Source: an uncultured Muribaculaceae bacterium (lineage in GTDB: Bacteria; Bacteroidota; Bacteroidia; Bacteroidales; Muribaculaceae). From it: a stretch of 64,000 nucleotides of DNA. Made by a program: the position numbers and the translations under genes. Below the pieces are notes generated by a model that was given only the letters and a program-made list of their open reading frames with translations, did not search any database and was not told the origin of the DNA. The stretch's first letter is position 1; each line of letters opens with the position of its first letter. Shown here piece by piece: positions 27,786 to 36,336 of this stretch. The stretch covers positions 1 through 64,000 of the forward strand of contig CAJUKU010000007.1 of the NCBI GenBank assembly GCA_910587425.1. Reading direction: 5' to 3'.

Positions 27786-30278
27786 TCAGATGAATTGTCC
27801 TGTCACACTCTCCTTGCAGGCTTTTATGTCGGCAGGGGTGCCGGTAGCCACGATAGTGCCTCCCGCTTCTCCTCCTCCGGGCCCCATGTCGATGATATAG
27901 TCGGCGCTTCGTATCACGTCGAGATCATGCTCAATCACAATTACTGTGGCACCTGATTCAATCAGATGCCGGAACACTTCAAGCAACTTCCTCACATCAA
28001 GCGGGTGGAGTCCTATGGTTGGCTCATCGAAAACGAATACCGAATTGGTCTGTTCGCGCCCCATTTCCGAGGCAAGTTTGAGCCTTTGTGCCTCACCGCC
28101 CGAGAGGCTTGGCGTGGCTTCGCCAAGCGTCAGATAGCCGAGACCGATGTTGTCGAGTGTCCTTATCCGTGCTGCCACACTCTTGAAATCGGCACACATC
28201 TCCATAGCTTTGCTTATATCTGCTTCCATGATCTCCGGCAGTGAGTAGGATGATCCGTTCTTGCAATGGCAATGTATCAGTGATGCCTCGCGCGAATATC
28301 TTGATCCGTGGCATTCCGGGCAAGGAATGTCGACATCCGGTAGAAACTGCACGTCGAGGCTTACGCTGCCGGTTCCGTCGCATACGGGGCATCGGAGTCT
28401 GCCGGTGTTGTAAGAGAAATCTCCCGCCTTGTAACCATGCGATTTCGCATCCTCCGTGCGTGCGAAGATCTTACGCAGGTCATCGTGCACGTTGGCGTAA
28501 GTGGCTACTGTTGAGCGTACGTTGGCTCCGATCGGGGTGGAGTCGATCAGTTTTACATGCCCGATCCCCTCGGCATTTATTTTCTTTACATGCCATGGCA
28601 GAGGCATACCGTTTATCACCGATTCGAGTGCCGGAACAAGGCTCTCGAGTATAAGTGTCGTTTTCCCCGAACCCGAGACTCCGGTGACTACCGTCAGCCG
28701 TCCTTTGGGGATCTTCACTTCCAATGGTTTGACTGTATGGATCGCAGATGTCTCCATGGTTATCTCACCCATTGCGAACATCGCGTCATCAGCTACCGGA
28801 AGTATTATCGCGGGCTGTGTTACCCCGGCGAGAAACGGGCCGATAAGAGACTTGTTGTTACGCTCTATTTCGGGTACTGTACCCTGAGCCACAACATAAC
28901 CGCCGTTGCTTCCGGCACCGGGTCCCATCTCTACAATCCAGTCGGCATGGTCAAGTATCTGTGTGTCATGATCCACGAGCAATACCGAATTGCCGTCGGC
29001 GACAAGATCATCCATGACACCTGTCAATCCGCGGATATTTGCCGGATGCAGACCGATTGATGGCTCATCAAGCACATACAGCACGCCGGTAGTGCGGTTG
29101 CGGACAGCGCGTGCGAGCTGCATGCGTTGTCTTTCGCCTGTCGATAAGGTTGACGCAGCCCTATCCAGACTCAGGTAGCCAAGCCCGAGGTCAATAAGCC
29201 TCCGCGATGTGGATAGAAATGAATCGCAGATGCTCGTAGCCATGGCACGCATCTCGGATGGTACTGTGTCAGGGACATGACGTACCCACGAAATACACTG
29301 TTCCAGTGTCATCTCGCACACATTGTCAAGCCCAATGCCGTCGATGCGTGGGGTGCGTGCCGCCTCCGATAAGCGTGTGCCGTGGCACTCCGGGCAAACG
29401 TCGCTGCGTAGAAACCGCTCCACACGTTTCATTCCTTTCTCGTCGGTCACTTTGCTCAGGGCGTTCTCGACAGTACGCACGGCATTATAGAATGTGAAAT
29501 CAAGTTCTGTAGCCTGCTCGGAATTCTTGGGACGGTAAAGTATGTGCTTTTTCTCTGCAGGACCGTAGAACACTATGTCGCGTTCTTTCTGCGTCAGTTG
29601 ATTGAATGGGATATCTGTTCTTACACCCATCTCACGGCATACGTCATTCATGAGCGACCACATCAGGGAGTTCCAGGGTGCTACGGCGCCTTCGTCGATA
29701 GTCTTGGTCTCGTCAGGGACAAGTGTCGAGGTGTCGACGGTCATTACAATCCCAGTGCCTCCGCATCGTTTACATGCGCCCGTGCTGTTGAACGACAGGT
29801 CTTCAGCCGATGGCCCGTAGAAATGTGTGCCGCAGGCGGTGCAAGTCAGCTCCTTTTCCGCCGCGACTGCGAGCGACGGCTCATGATATTGCCCGCAATT
29901 CGGGCAACGGTGTGATGCAAGGCGTGAGAACATCAACCGCAGACTGTTGAGCAATTCTGTTCCTGTGCCGAATGTGCTACGTATTCCCGGCACTCCCGGA
30001 CGCTGGCGCAGGGCTATGGCGGCGGGGACATACAGCACCTCATCGACATCAGCTTTCGGTGCCTGGGTCATTCTCCGCCTGGTATATGTCGACAGCGCTT
30101 CCAGATACCTGCGCGACCCTTCGGCGTAAAGCACTCCGAGTGCCAATGATGATTTTCCTGAGCCAGAAACACCTGCGATACCTACGATGCGGTTAAGCGG
30201 GATGCTTACGTCCACGTTCTTCAGATTGTGAACCCTGGCACCGGTGATTTCAATTGCATCAGGTCTTTTTTCTGACAT
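27786..30278 (-). CDS. UvrA paralogue (class II, UvrA2-like)
   Basis: The 830-residue protein has two ABC ATPase halves, with P-loops GVSGSGKSSLALG (about residues 35-47) and GVSGSGKTTLILE (about 540), signatures LSTGERQRMQLA and LSGGEAQRLKLA, and zinc modules (CPNCGQ..CTAC, CKRC, CPEC). Canonical UvrA is about 940 residues. The missing part corresponds to the UvrB-binding region after the first P-loop, so this is probably not the repair UvrA. Class II paralogues are linked to tolerance of DNA-binding drugs, which is a guess here. Confidence 0.88.
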   Translation of the reverse strand: MSEKRPDAIEITGARVHNLKNVDVSIPLNRIVGIAGVSGSGKSSLALGVLYAEGSRRYLEALSTYTRRRMTQAPKADVDEVLYVPAAIALRQRPGVPGIRSTFGTGTELLNSLRLMFSRLASHRCPNCGQYHEPSLAVAAEKELTCTACGTHFYGPSAEDLSFNSTGACKRCGGTGIVMTVDTSTLVPDETKTIDEGAVAPWNSLMWSLMNDVCREMGVRTDIPFNQLTQKERDIVFYGPAEKKHILYRPKNSEQATELDFTFYNAVRTVENALSKVTDEKGMKRVERFLRSDVCPECHGTRLSEAARTPRIDGIGLDNVCEMTLEQCISWVRHVPDTVPSEMRAMATSICDSFLSTSRRLIDLGLGYLSLDRAASTLSTGERQRMQLARAVRNRTTGVLYVLDEPSIGLHPANIRGLTGVMDDLVADGNSVLLVDHDTQILDHADWIVEMGPGAGSNGGYVVAQGTVPEIERNNKSLIGPFLAGVTQPAIILPVADDAMFAMGEITMETSAIHTVKPLEVKIPKGRLTVVTGVSGSGKTTLILESLVPALESVINGMPLPWHVKKINAEGIGHVKLIDSTPIGANVRSTVATYANVHDDLRKIFARTEDAKSHGYKAGDFSYNTGRLRCPVCDGTGSVSLDVQFLPDVDIPCPECHGSRYSREASLIHCHCKNGSSYSLPEIMEADISKAMEMCADFKSVAARIRTLDNIGLGYLTLGEATPSLSGGEAQRLKLASEMGREQTNSVFVFDEPTIGLHPLDVRKLLEVFRHLIESGATVIVIEHDLDVIRSADYIIDMGPGGGEAGGTIVATGTPADIKACKESVTGQFI

Positions 30279-30320
30279 ATATACTTTGTTTCGGTTATTA
30301 CACTATTCGGTTTTGCATTG

Positions 30321-30328
30321 CAAATATA
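30321..30328 (-). promoter_or_regulatory. -7 box of the UvrA-paralogue gene
   Basis: The minus strand reads TATATTTG, 43 bases before the ATG. Confidence 0.5.
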
Positions 30329-30429
30329 ACGTTTCGGCATGATAATATGGTTGTCCTTATGGATTGAAAATATGACACGTCTTGTTTTTATATGAGATTC
30401 GACAGACCAGATTCTTCAGCGGTTTTTAT

Positions 30430-30437
30430 TAACTTTG
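30430..30437 (+). promoter_or_regulatory. -7 box of the rhodanese-HAD-YdeI operon
   Basis: TAACTTTG on the plus strand. It excludes the longest in-frame start of the rhodanese gene (30392), which lies upstream of it. Confidence 0.55.
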
Positions 30438-30532
30438 TACGGCAGAATCGACAGATATGGGCTTTTCAGTATTCTGCGGCAGAATATGTGTCCGATATGC
30501 CTCTTATTGTTTATATGAAGTTTTTAATGACA

Positions 30533-30946
30533 ATGAAAAATTTTAAGATACTATCATTTGTAGCAGCTATGTTTATGGCAGGATGTAATGCACAGGCAAC
30601 CAATCCGGGTGTCGAGGTCGTTTCCCCGGCGGAGTTTAAAGCGAAAATAGAGGGCGATACCGAGGGATATCTCCTTGATGTCCGTAGGGCTGATGAGTTC
30701 GCCGCCGGACATATTGACGGCGCGCATCTCATCAACTGGCTTAATACGGATGAATTTAAAAAAGAGGCAGCCGGTCTCGACAAATCAAAGACGATCTATA
30801 TCTATTGCCGCAGCGGCAGAAGAAGCAATGAGGCTGCTGTCTACCTCAGTGAGCAAGGCTACAAGGTGGTGGATATGGGCGGAGGCATTCTCGCTTGGGA
30901 GAAAGAGGGATTGCCTGTGACGTCGGGCAATAATGTGTCAGAATAA
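30533..30946 (+). CDS. Rhodanese-domain lipoprotein
   Basis: The product starts MKNFKILSFVAAMFMAGCNA, a lipoprotein signal with the lipobox Cys in MAGC. One rhodanese domain follows, with the active-site loop IYCRSGRRSNEAA and VVDMGGGILAWEKEGLPV. Such single-domain periplasmic rhodaneses carry sulfane sulfur or act as thiol-redox proteins. In-frame ATGs at 30515 and 30527 would add a few residues. Length is about 137. It is the first gene of an operon with the HAD phosphatase gene. Confidence 0.85.
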   Translation: MKNFKILSFVAAMFMAGCNAQATNPGVEVVSPAEFKAKIEGDTEGYLLDVRRADEFAAGHIDGAHLINWLNTDEFKKEAAGLDKSKTIYIYCRSGRRSNEAAVYLSEQGYKVVDMGGGILAWEKEGLPVTSGNNVSE

Positions 30947-30961
30947 CCATAGTCAACGGTC

Positions 30962-31618
30962 ATGAATTACATATTTGATTTCGACGGCACTTTGATGGAT
31001 ACATCATCCGTTATACTTTCGACTATCAAAGCCACGATAAAAGAGATGGGATTGCCGGAGAGGACAGATGATGAATGCCGCTCGATAATCGGTATCCGTA
31101 CTGATGAGGCAGGAAAGTATCTGTACCCCTCCCTTGACATTTCGAATAAGGAGTTCGCACGTGTCTTTCGGTCAAATTACGATAGGTTGAAGAAGGACGC
31201 ACATGAGAAGACGTTTCCCGGGGTGTTGGAAACACTTGAGCAGCTTCGTGCGGCAGGGTGTCGTCTTGCTGTAGCGTCAAGCCGTCGCCTGGCTTCGTTG
31301 CATGATTATCTTGACGGACTCGGCATCAGAGATTGGTTCGATATGATAGTCGGTGCCGATAGCGTTACCAAAGGGAAGCCGGATCCCGAACCTGTACTGT
31401 TGATTCTTAAGACTCTTGGCTGGAATGCGGCAGACTGTTTGGTGGTTGGCGATGCCGATGTGGATATAATGATGGGAAATGCCGCAGGCTGTGCGACGTG
31501 TGCTGTGACGTATGGCAACGGATCCATCGAATCACTTGAAGCAGCTTCGCCTGATTTTATGGTTGATGAATTCTGCGGCATCCTAAAATGCCGGAAAAGT
31601 GGATGTAGTCAAGAATGA
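30962..31618 (+). CDS. HAD-superfamily phosphatase (phosphoglycolate phosphatase-like)
   Basis: The 218-residue protein has HAD motif I FDFDGTLMDTS, motif II VASSRR, motif III KGKPDPEPV and motif IV VVGDADVDIMMGNAAG, with a helical cap after motif I as in the Gph/PGMB group. The substrate cannot be inferred. The stop overlaps the start of the next gene (ATGA at 31615-31618). Confidence 0.88.
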   Translation: MNYIFDFDGTLMDTSSVILSTIKATIKEMGLPERTDDECRSIIGIRTDEAGKYLYPSLDISNKEFARVFRSNYDRLKKDAHEKTFPGVLETLEQLRAAGCRLAVASSRRLASLHDYLDGLGIRDWFDMIVGADSVTKGKPDPEPVLLILKTLGWNAADCLVVGDADVDIMMGNAAGCATCAVTYGNGSIESLEAASPDFMVDEFCGILKCRKSGCSQE

Positions 31619-32184
31619 TTCCGGTAAATGTACTTGATATAAAGCATCGCCGGCAGTTCCGGCAATGGCTCTTGGAGAATCATGCCACAGAGCGGGAATG
31701 CTGGGTTGCCACGAAGCGTGGCAAGACTCCGCCTGACAGTGCGCTGTGGTATCTTGATGCCGTGGAGGAGGCTCTCTGCTTCGGATGGATTGACTCGACA
31801 TTGAAGAATGTGGATGGTGTACCGTTGCAGCGGTTTGGTCCGAGGACTAAGTCCGGCAGGTGGACCGAACTCAATAAAGAGCGTTGCCGCCGTCTGGAGA
31901 AGCTTGGACTCATGACAGAGAGCGGGCGCAAGGCTTGCCCCGATCTTTCGGCGGAATTTGAGATAATGCCTGAAATCATCGATGCCTTCCATGCCGTACC
32001 ATCGGCGTGGAAGAATTTCAAGGCTATGTCGCCGCTATATCAGCGTGTGCGGATAGATAATATACAGAGAGTTGTCTCTAAGCCTGATTTATTTAAAAGT
32101 CGCCTGTCAAAACTCATAGAAGCGAGTGCGGAATGCAGAATGATTGGCGACTGGCACGACTGCGGTCGATTGCTCAATTATTGA
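31615..32184 (+). CDS. YdeI/OmpD-associated family protein
   Basis: The 189-residue protein has the YdeI pattern: RQWLLENHATERECWVATKR, WYLDAVEEALCFGWIDST, then RFGPRTKSGRWTELN. Members are small cytosolic proteins linked to stress and bacteriocin or polymyxin tolerance in enterobacteria; their activity is unknown. It is coupled to the HAD gene by ATGA overlap and its end overlaps the convergent MATE gene by 11 bases. Confidence 0.82.
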   Translation: MIPVNVLDIKHRRQFRQWLLENHATERECWVATKRGKTPPDSALWYLDAVEEALCFGWIDSTLKNVDGVPLQRFGPRTKSGRWTELNKERCRRLEKLGLMTESGRKACPDLSAEFEIMPEIIDAFHAVPSAWKNFKAMSPLYQRVRIDNIQRVVSKPDLFKSRLSKLIEASAECRMIGDWHDCGRLLNY

Positions 32185-33556
32185 CATTGTCCGGCATGGC
32201 ACATGCCGCTTTTCGCTTTCTAAGCACGATATATGACAGGGCTATAATTGCCACTGTGATAACCTCTGATGCCGGAATGGCGAGCCATAGCCCGTCAACG
32301 CCTATTGCGCCTGGCAGGAGAATGAATCCAGGCACCATGAATATGATTCCTCTCATAAGCATATACGCTATAGAACGTGCCGATTTCTCGCAGCTTTGAT
32401 AATAACCGATGAAGGTTATGTTTAATGCGAATGGCAGTGCGCACAGACCGAGCAGCGGTAATCCCGATTTGGCGATCTCGTATGCGCGTTCACCCGAGTC
32501 AAGAAATATCCCGGTCAACACTCCCGATCCTGACCACATGCAGGCAGAGATAGCCACACCGCAAGCCATGGCAGTGAGCAGTGAGATATTCAATGCCTGC
32601 CGCACACGTTCAGGCTTTCCCGCACCATAGTTGTAGCTTATTATGGGTTGCGACGATTGCGCCACCGCATTGCTGACGGAGAATATCAGCGGGAAGAGAT
32701 AGCAGCCTACACTGAAAGCCGCGACACCATCCTCGCCGAGGTAAGAGAGAAACATGTAGTTACCTGTGACCATCATCACTCCTATAGCAAGCTCGGCGAT
32801 GAATGTGGCAAGCCCGACCTTAGCCATGTATCCGGTATTGCGTATTGATAACCTCAGCGACTTCAACGTCAGGCGCAGACGGTAGAATTTCAGTTTGTCG
32901 GAAAAGAATATGAAGTAGGCTACTACCATGATTCCGGCTACGATGCAGGATATGGATGTTGCCATTGAAGCGCCTTTGATACCGAGTCCGAGAGGGAACA
33001 CCATGTACCAGTCAAGGAATATGTTCAGTATTGCCGCTACTATCTGCACACTCATGGCATAGCGTGGAGAGCCGTCAAGACGTATGAGCATCATTCCGGC
33101 ACATTGCAGATAAAAGAACACGAGTCCGGGGAGCAGCCAGAGCAGATAATCGGTGGCAAGACCCTCGAGAGCAGGACTGCATCCGAGGAAATAGAGTACC
33201 GGACGGGTGAACAGAAGCGACACAATGATCACAATGCCGAATATTATGGCTCCTGCAATATAAGCCTGGGTCATTACGATTCGCGCAGCCTTCACATTAC
33301 CCTCCGCAAGGCGGATTCCACCTATTACCGACGCACCGATTCCGAACATCAGTCCAAGTCCGGCGCAAATAAGAAATAGCGGTGCTACAATATTTATGGC
33401 TGCAAGACCATTGCTTCCGACACCATGACCTACAAACATTCCGTCGCAAATATTGAGGATGGAATTGAATGCCATACCGATCAATGTAGGGAAAAACATG
33501 GTGCGGAACAATTTACCGATCTTTCCGTTTCCAAAGTCAATTTTATCTCTTTCCAT
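32174..33556 (-). CDS. MATE-family multidrug efflux transporter
   Basis: The protein has 12 predicted helices in two homologous halves and the MATE start FRTMFFPTLIGMAFNSILNICDGMFVG. The second half has YMAKVGLATFIAELAIGVMMV and SYNYGAGKPERVRQALN, the conserved MATE loop. It exports cationic compounds in exchange for Na+ or H+. I used the ATG at 33556 (MERDKIDFGNG). The longer frame to 33646 crosses the promoter. Length is about 460, normal. Confidence 0.9.
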   Translation of the reverse strand: MERDKIDFGNGKIGKLFRTMFFPTLIGMAFNSILNICDGMFVGHGVGSNGLAAINIVAPLFLICAGLGLMFGIGASVIGGIRLAEGNVKAARIVMTQAYIAGAIIFGIVIIVSLLFTRPVLYFLGCSPALEGLATDYLLWLLPGLVFFYLQCAGMMLIRLDGSPRYAMSVQIVAAILNIFLDWYMVFPLGLGIKGASMATSISCIVAGIMVVAYFIFFSDKLKFYRLRLTLKSLRLSIRNTGYMAKVGLATFIAELAIGVMMVTGNYMFLSYLGEDGVAAFSVGCYLFPLIFSVSNAVAQSSQPIISYNYGAGKPERVRQALNISLLTAMACGVAISACMWSGSGVLTGIFLDSGERAYEIAKSGLPLLGLCALPFALNITFIGYYQSCEKSARSIAYMLMRGIIFMVPGFILLPGAIGVDGLWLAIPASEVITVAIIALSYIVLRKRKAACAMPDNVNN

Positions 33557-33643
33557 AATGGATGTGCGTTCTGTGGATATTTCACAACGATTGTCTATCC
33601 TCTCCTGAAACCTGTACCGGGAGCAGACATCTGAATCTTTAGG

Positions 33644-33651
33644 CAAAGATA
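33644..33651 (-). promoter_or_regulatory. -7 box of the MATE gene
   Basis: The minus strand reads TATCTTTG, about 88 bases before the chosen ATG. Confidence 0.5.
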
Positions 33652-33807
33652 CATATTTATGACTAATTTACCCAATCTTGTTATTGGGATTGATTTCTTT
33701 GAGACTTGTTATGAATGTGTCTCTGTCGTTGGGTGAAATTCCCGATTGTGTTGTTGACCTATAAACTGACGTCTTGGAATCAAATCGTTCTATTAGTATA
33801 ATGCTTG

Positions 33808-34251
33808 TTAAGCCTCATATTGTAAATGCAGTAACGGATATGGTTTTCCCTCACTATCGGTTTGTGAACGTCCGGTTATTTTAAAGCCCATGTGGGTATA
33901 GAAACCGAGAGCCTGTGTGTTTTGCTCATTGACATCAAGTTTGTAAACATTTAGAGTGTATATGGCATATTCTAACAGTTTTTTACCAACTGCGCGACCT
34001 CTGAATGTTGCATCAACAAACAGCATTTCTACCATAGATTCAGAGACACCAATAAACCCAATTGCTTTTCCTTGTTCGTTCTTATAGACATAGATGTCGA
34101 CCATCCTGAAATAATCCATAATCCGGGATTTATAATAAACGAAATCTTCATGATCGAGAAAGTCGTGCGTAGCTTTTACGGCGCTTTCCCAAATGGTTGA
34201 CAATTGGTTAAAATCGTTATCCGTTCCTTTTACTATATTATTGCAGTTCAT
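33808..34251 (-). CDS. GNAT-family N-acetyltransferase
   Basis: The 147-residue protein has the GNAT layout: a first helix pair (WESAVKATHDFL), strand VDIYVYKNEQGKAIGFIGV, the acetyl-CoA loop VDATFRGRAVGKKLLEYAI (R/Q-x-x-G-x-G/A form), then KLDVNEQNTQALGFYTHMGF. It resembles the YjaB group. It is more AT-rich than neighbouring core genes and begins the accessory stretch, which suggests transfer. The ATG at 34251 is preferred over a GTG at 34260. Confidence 0.85.
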   Translation of the reverse strand: MNCNNIVKGTDNDFNQLSTIWESAVKATHDFLDHEDFVYYKSRIMDYFRMVDIYVYKNEQGKAIGFIGVSESMVEMLFVDATFRGRAVGKKLLEYAIYTLNVYKLDVNEQNTQALGFYTHMGFKITGRSQTDSEGKPYPLLHLQYEA

Positions 34252-34282
34252 GATTATCACTTAGTTCAATAGTTTCCGGTCG

Positions 34283-34463
34283 TTATCGCCACTCTCCAAC
34301 ACGCTCATCTGATGGATGGCAATTTGGTAGAGTTTGATAACTAATTGTGGCGAATTCGCCATAATTAAAATCAGGATGTAACATATTTTTGAGACAGATA
34401 TAGTCCTTACCGTTTAATTTTACGACATTAACTTCGGTATTTTGAACTGTGATTTTTGCCATT
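34283..34463 (-). pseudogene. Remnant of a KilA-N domain protein
   Basis: Read on the minus strand it begins MAKITVQ, the usual start of Bacteroides KilA-N phage proteins. A run of five A residues (34444-34440) then throws the frame. Dropping one base restores NTEVNVVKLNGKDYICL. About 30 codons of the domain are missing, and the text resumes with HPDFNYGEFATI before a stop at 34283. So there are two lesions, a +1 frameshift and an internal deletion. The resemblance is from memory of the family. Confidence 0.7.
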
Positions 34464-34571
34464 TGATAATATGCTTAGATCTCAAATGCAAATATACTTC
34501 AAAAATCTGACCAACCCATTTAAACGAATGTTTTTAAGTCCAATTATTATTGGATCTGTATTGGAGAGTGA

Positions 34572-34694
34572 TATGGTGAGATCATCAGCAAAAACACTGT
34601 AAGCCGTCACCGCCAGGAGATTCTAGCCAAATTGCAAGTGAAAAACTCCACGCAGGCTTGCCGCAGAGCCAAGCAGCTCCAAATAATTGGTTAA
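34572..34694 (+). pseudogene. 3' fragment of a LuxR-type HTH regulator
   Basis: The frame ending at the TAA 34692-34694 encodes ISKNTVSRHRQEILAKLQ, then VKNSTQACRRAKQLQIIG, the recognition helix and C-terminus of a LuxR/GerE-type regulator common in Bacteroidota. Upstream, only four codons precede an in-frame TGA at 34569, so the rest of the gene is gone. The 100 bases between it and the KilA-N remnant show nothing I recognise. Confidence 0.8.
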
Positions 34695-34782
34695 AGATAG
34701 CCGAACCGATGCCGCGCCTGGCGATTCGGCTGAAGAACATGCTGGCTCAGTTGCCTTTGATGAAATAGTCTATCGCGGTGTG

Positions 34783-35280
34783 TCAATAATCAGACGACAC
34801 ACCGCCCTGTACTCTTTCGCGCATAAGTTCCTTAGCCTCTTTTCCGGTTATGCGGTCGATATCCATGCGGAGCACCATTACACTCTTGATGAAGCGCGCA
34901 ATCTCATCGGCAGGATCGATCCCCGGACAATATTTGTCGCTTAGAGATATGAGTCCGGCATGAATTTCATCCTTGTCAGTGAGTATTTTGATTTTTCCCG
35001 ACACTATGACACTGCGGTAGTAGGTGGTGAATTCCTCCGGGACTATATGATCCTGTGCGACAACACAGAACGAGCAGCGCGCATCAGCATTGATGCAGTC
35101 AATCTTGTGCCCTGTCAGCGCACAGTGAAAGTATATGTGTCCCTTTCCATCATACGCGTAGCTGATAGGTACACCATACGGCGATCCGTCCTGATCAACA
35201 AGTGAAATCACCCCGTTTGTACCTGATTCGAGTATCTTTTCAGCAACTGCGGTGGACAGTTGTTGCTTGAAACGTCTCAT
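34783..35280 (-). CDS. Nim-like pyridoxamine 5'-phosphate oxidase family flavoprotein
   Basis: The 165-residue protein has the split-barrel FMN fold of the PPOX superfamily. SYAYDGKGHIYFHCALTGHKID, with the His-containing loop, and VPEEFTTYYRSVIVSG match the NimA-type subgroup, some members of which reduce 5-nitroimidazoles. Many relatives have no such activity, so drug resistance is only a possibility. I chose the ATG at 35280 (MRRFKQQL). It follows sugE by 23 bases in one operon. Confidence 0.83.
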   Translation of the reverse strand: MRRFKQQLSTAVAEKILESGTNGVISLVDQDGSPYGVPISYAYDGKGHIYFHCALTGHKIDCINADARCSFCVVAQDHIVPEEFTTYYRSVIVSGKIKILTDKDEIHAGLISLSDKYCPGIDPADEIARFIKSVMVLRMDIDRITGKEAKELMRERVQGGVSSDY

Positions 35281-35303
35281 ATCCTTATGCATATTATAGA
35301 ACT

Positions 35304-35624
35304 TTATAGAACTTTTAGACCGATTATAGAGATGATAAGTGTCACTATGAAGAAAATGCGCCAGAAAGTAGCAGGTTCATTGAAGAATAATATTCCGACT
35401 GCTACAGCTCCAGCGGCTCCGATACCGGTCCACACCGGGTATACAGTGCCTATGGGTATGGTTCTTGCCGCACGCGCCATCAGACACATACTCAATGCAA
35501 GAGCCGCGAGAAAGCCGCCCCACCACCAATATCTGGTATTTCCGGTTGCCGTCTTGGTCTGACCGAGGCAGAATGTGAATCCGACCTCCATAATGCCGGC
35601 GATTATAAGATATATCCAATTCAT
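35304..35624 (-). CDS. sugE: SMR-family transporter, SugE/Gdx type
   Basis: The 106-residue protein has four membrane helices and the SMR start MNWIYLIIAGIMEVGFTF with the essential Glu13. IPIGTVYPVWTGIGAAGAV in the third helix is the SugE/Gdx form. Gdx proteins export guanidinium and the group also tolerates some quaternary ammonium compounds. No guanidine riboswitch is possible, since the promoter box ends only 9 bases before the ATG. It is divergent from the Crp/Fnr gene. Confidence 0.88.
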   Translation of the reverse strand: MNWIYLIIAGIMEVGFTFCLGQTKTATGNTRYWWWGGFLAALALSMCLMARAARTIPIGTVYPVWTGIGAAGAVAVGILFFNEPATFWRIFFIVTLIISIIGLKVL

Positions 35625-35632
35625 AGCGGATG

Positions 35633-35640
35633 CAAAGTTA
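35633..35640 (-). promoter_or_regulatory. -7 box of the sugE operon
   Basis: The minus strand reads TAACTTTG, 9 bases before the sugE ATG, giving an almost leaderless transcript. Confidence 0.65.
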
Positions 35641-35660
35641 TGAATGATTCTGTGCTCTGT

Positions 35661-35687
35661 AATTTACATTTGATAATTTTGTAAATT
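35661..35687. promoter_or_regulatory. Candidate operator between sugE and the crp-like gene
   Basis: AATTTAC (35661-35667) and GTAAATT (35681-35687) form a perfect 7-base inverted repeat. The plus-strand -7 box TAATTTTG (35674-35681) of the crp-like gene lies inside it. A dimeric regulator bound here would block that promoter and could reach the sugE promoter 21 bases away. Confidence 0.5.
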
Positions 35688-35692
35688 CGCGT

Positions 35693-36253
35693 ATGGAATT
35701 GAACGAAATAATCAAACGGATATGCCCGTTGCCTGAAGAATCCATGATGAGATTTGTCGACGCAACAGATCTGATTCATGTGCCGAAAGGCACGTGCTTC
35801 ATAGTGGCTGGCGAGGTGTGCCGTTACGTCTACCTTGTAGCGCAGGGGATTGTCAGAGCATATTGCTACGCCAAGGGTCGCGATATTACCTTCTGGATCG
35901 GCGAGGAGGGCACTGTCGCCCTCTCTTTGCAGAGCTACATCAATGGGCGTGCCGGGTATGAGAATATTACCACATTGGAAGATTGCATATTATACCGTAT
36001 CGCAACTAATGACCTGCACACATTGTACCGTCAGGATATATATCTTGCCAATTGGGGACGTGTTTTTGCCGAAAAAGAGATTCTCCGTGCCGAAAAATCA
36101 TTGATTCCTCAGCTGTTTACCACCGGACGTGAACGTTATGAAGCGCTGCTGGCAGAGCAGCCTCACCTTCTAAACCGGATTCCATTGGAAAACCTTGCAT
36201 CATATCTCGGTCTCACACCGGTAAGTCTCAGCCGGATCCGCAGCGAAAAGTAG
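35693..36253 (+). CDS. Crp/Fnr-family transcriptional regulator
   Basis: The 186-residue protein has an N-terminal cyclic-nucleotide-like beta barrel (HVPKGTCFIVAGEVCRYVYLVAQGIVRAY) and a short C-terminal winged helix whose recognition segment is LENLASYLGLTPVSLSRIRS. There is no Fnr Cys cluster, so it is probably a small-molecule or orphan sensor. It is divergent from the sugE/Nim-like operon and is the natural candidate to regulate it. The -7 box TAATTTTG lies 11 bases upstream of the ATG. Confidence 0.88.
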   Translation: MELNEIIKRICPLPEESMMRFVDATDLIHVPKGTCFIVAGEVCRYVYLVAQGIVRAYCYAKGRDITFWIGEEGTVALSLQSYINGRAGYENITTLEDCILYRIATNDLHTLYRQDIYLANWGRVFAEKEILRAEKSLIPQLFTTGRERYEALLAEQPHLLNRIPLENLASYLGLTPVSLSRIRSEK

Positions 36254-36255
36254 TA

Positions 36256-36324
36256 GAACCTTAACCATAGTATCTTTCGGTCGGAGCCGATGCGCTCCAT
36301 GATGTTGAGATAGATTTCATCCAT
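36256..36324 (-). pseudogene. 5' stub of a Mu-like phage gene
   Basis: From the ATG at 36324 the minus strand encodes MDEIYLNIMERIGSD, which resembles the start of a small gene that follows the virion-morphogenesis gene in Bacteroides Mu-like prophages. After about 20 codons it runs into the 3' end of the crp-like gene and loses sense. It is a truncated remnant. The resemblance is from memory. Confidence 0.45.
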
Positions 36325-36336
36325 GTTTTCTGATTA

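Noticed and set aside
27786..30278. Housekeeping UvrA
   Set aside because: It is about 110 residues short and lacks the region that contacts UvrB, so it fits a class II paralogue better.
35304..35624. Guanidine riboswitch before sugE
   Set aside because: The promoter box ends 9 bases before the start codon, leaving no leader to fold.
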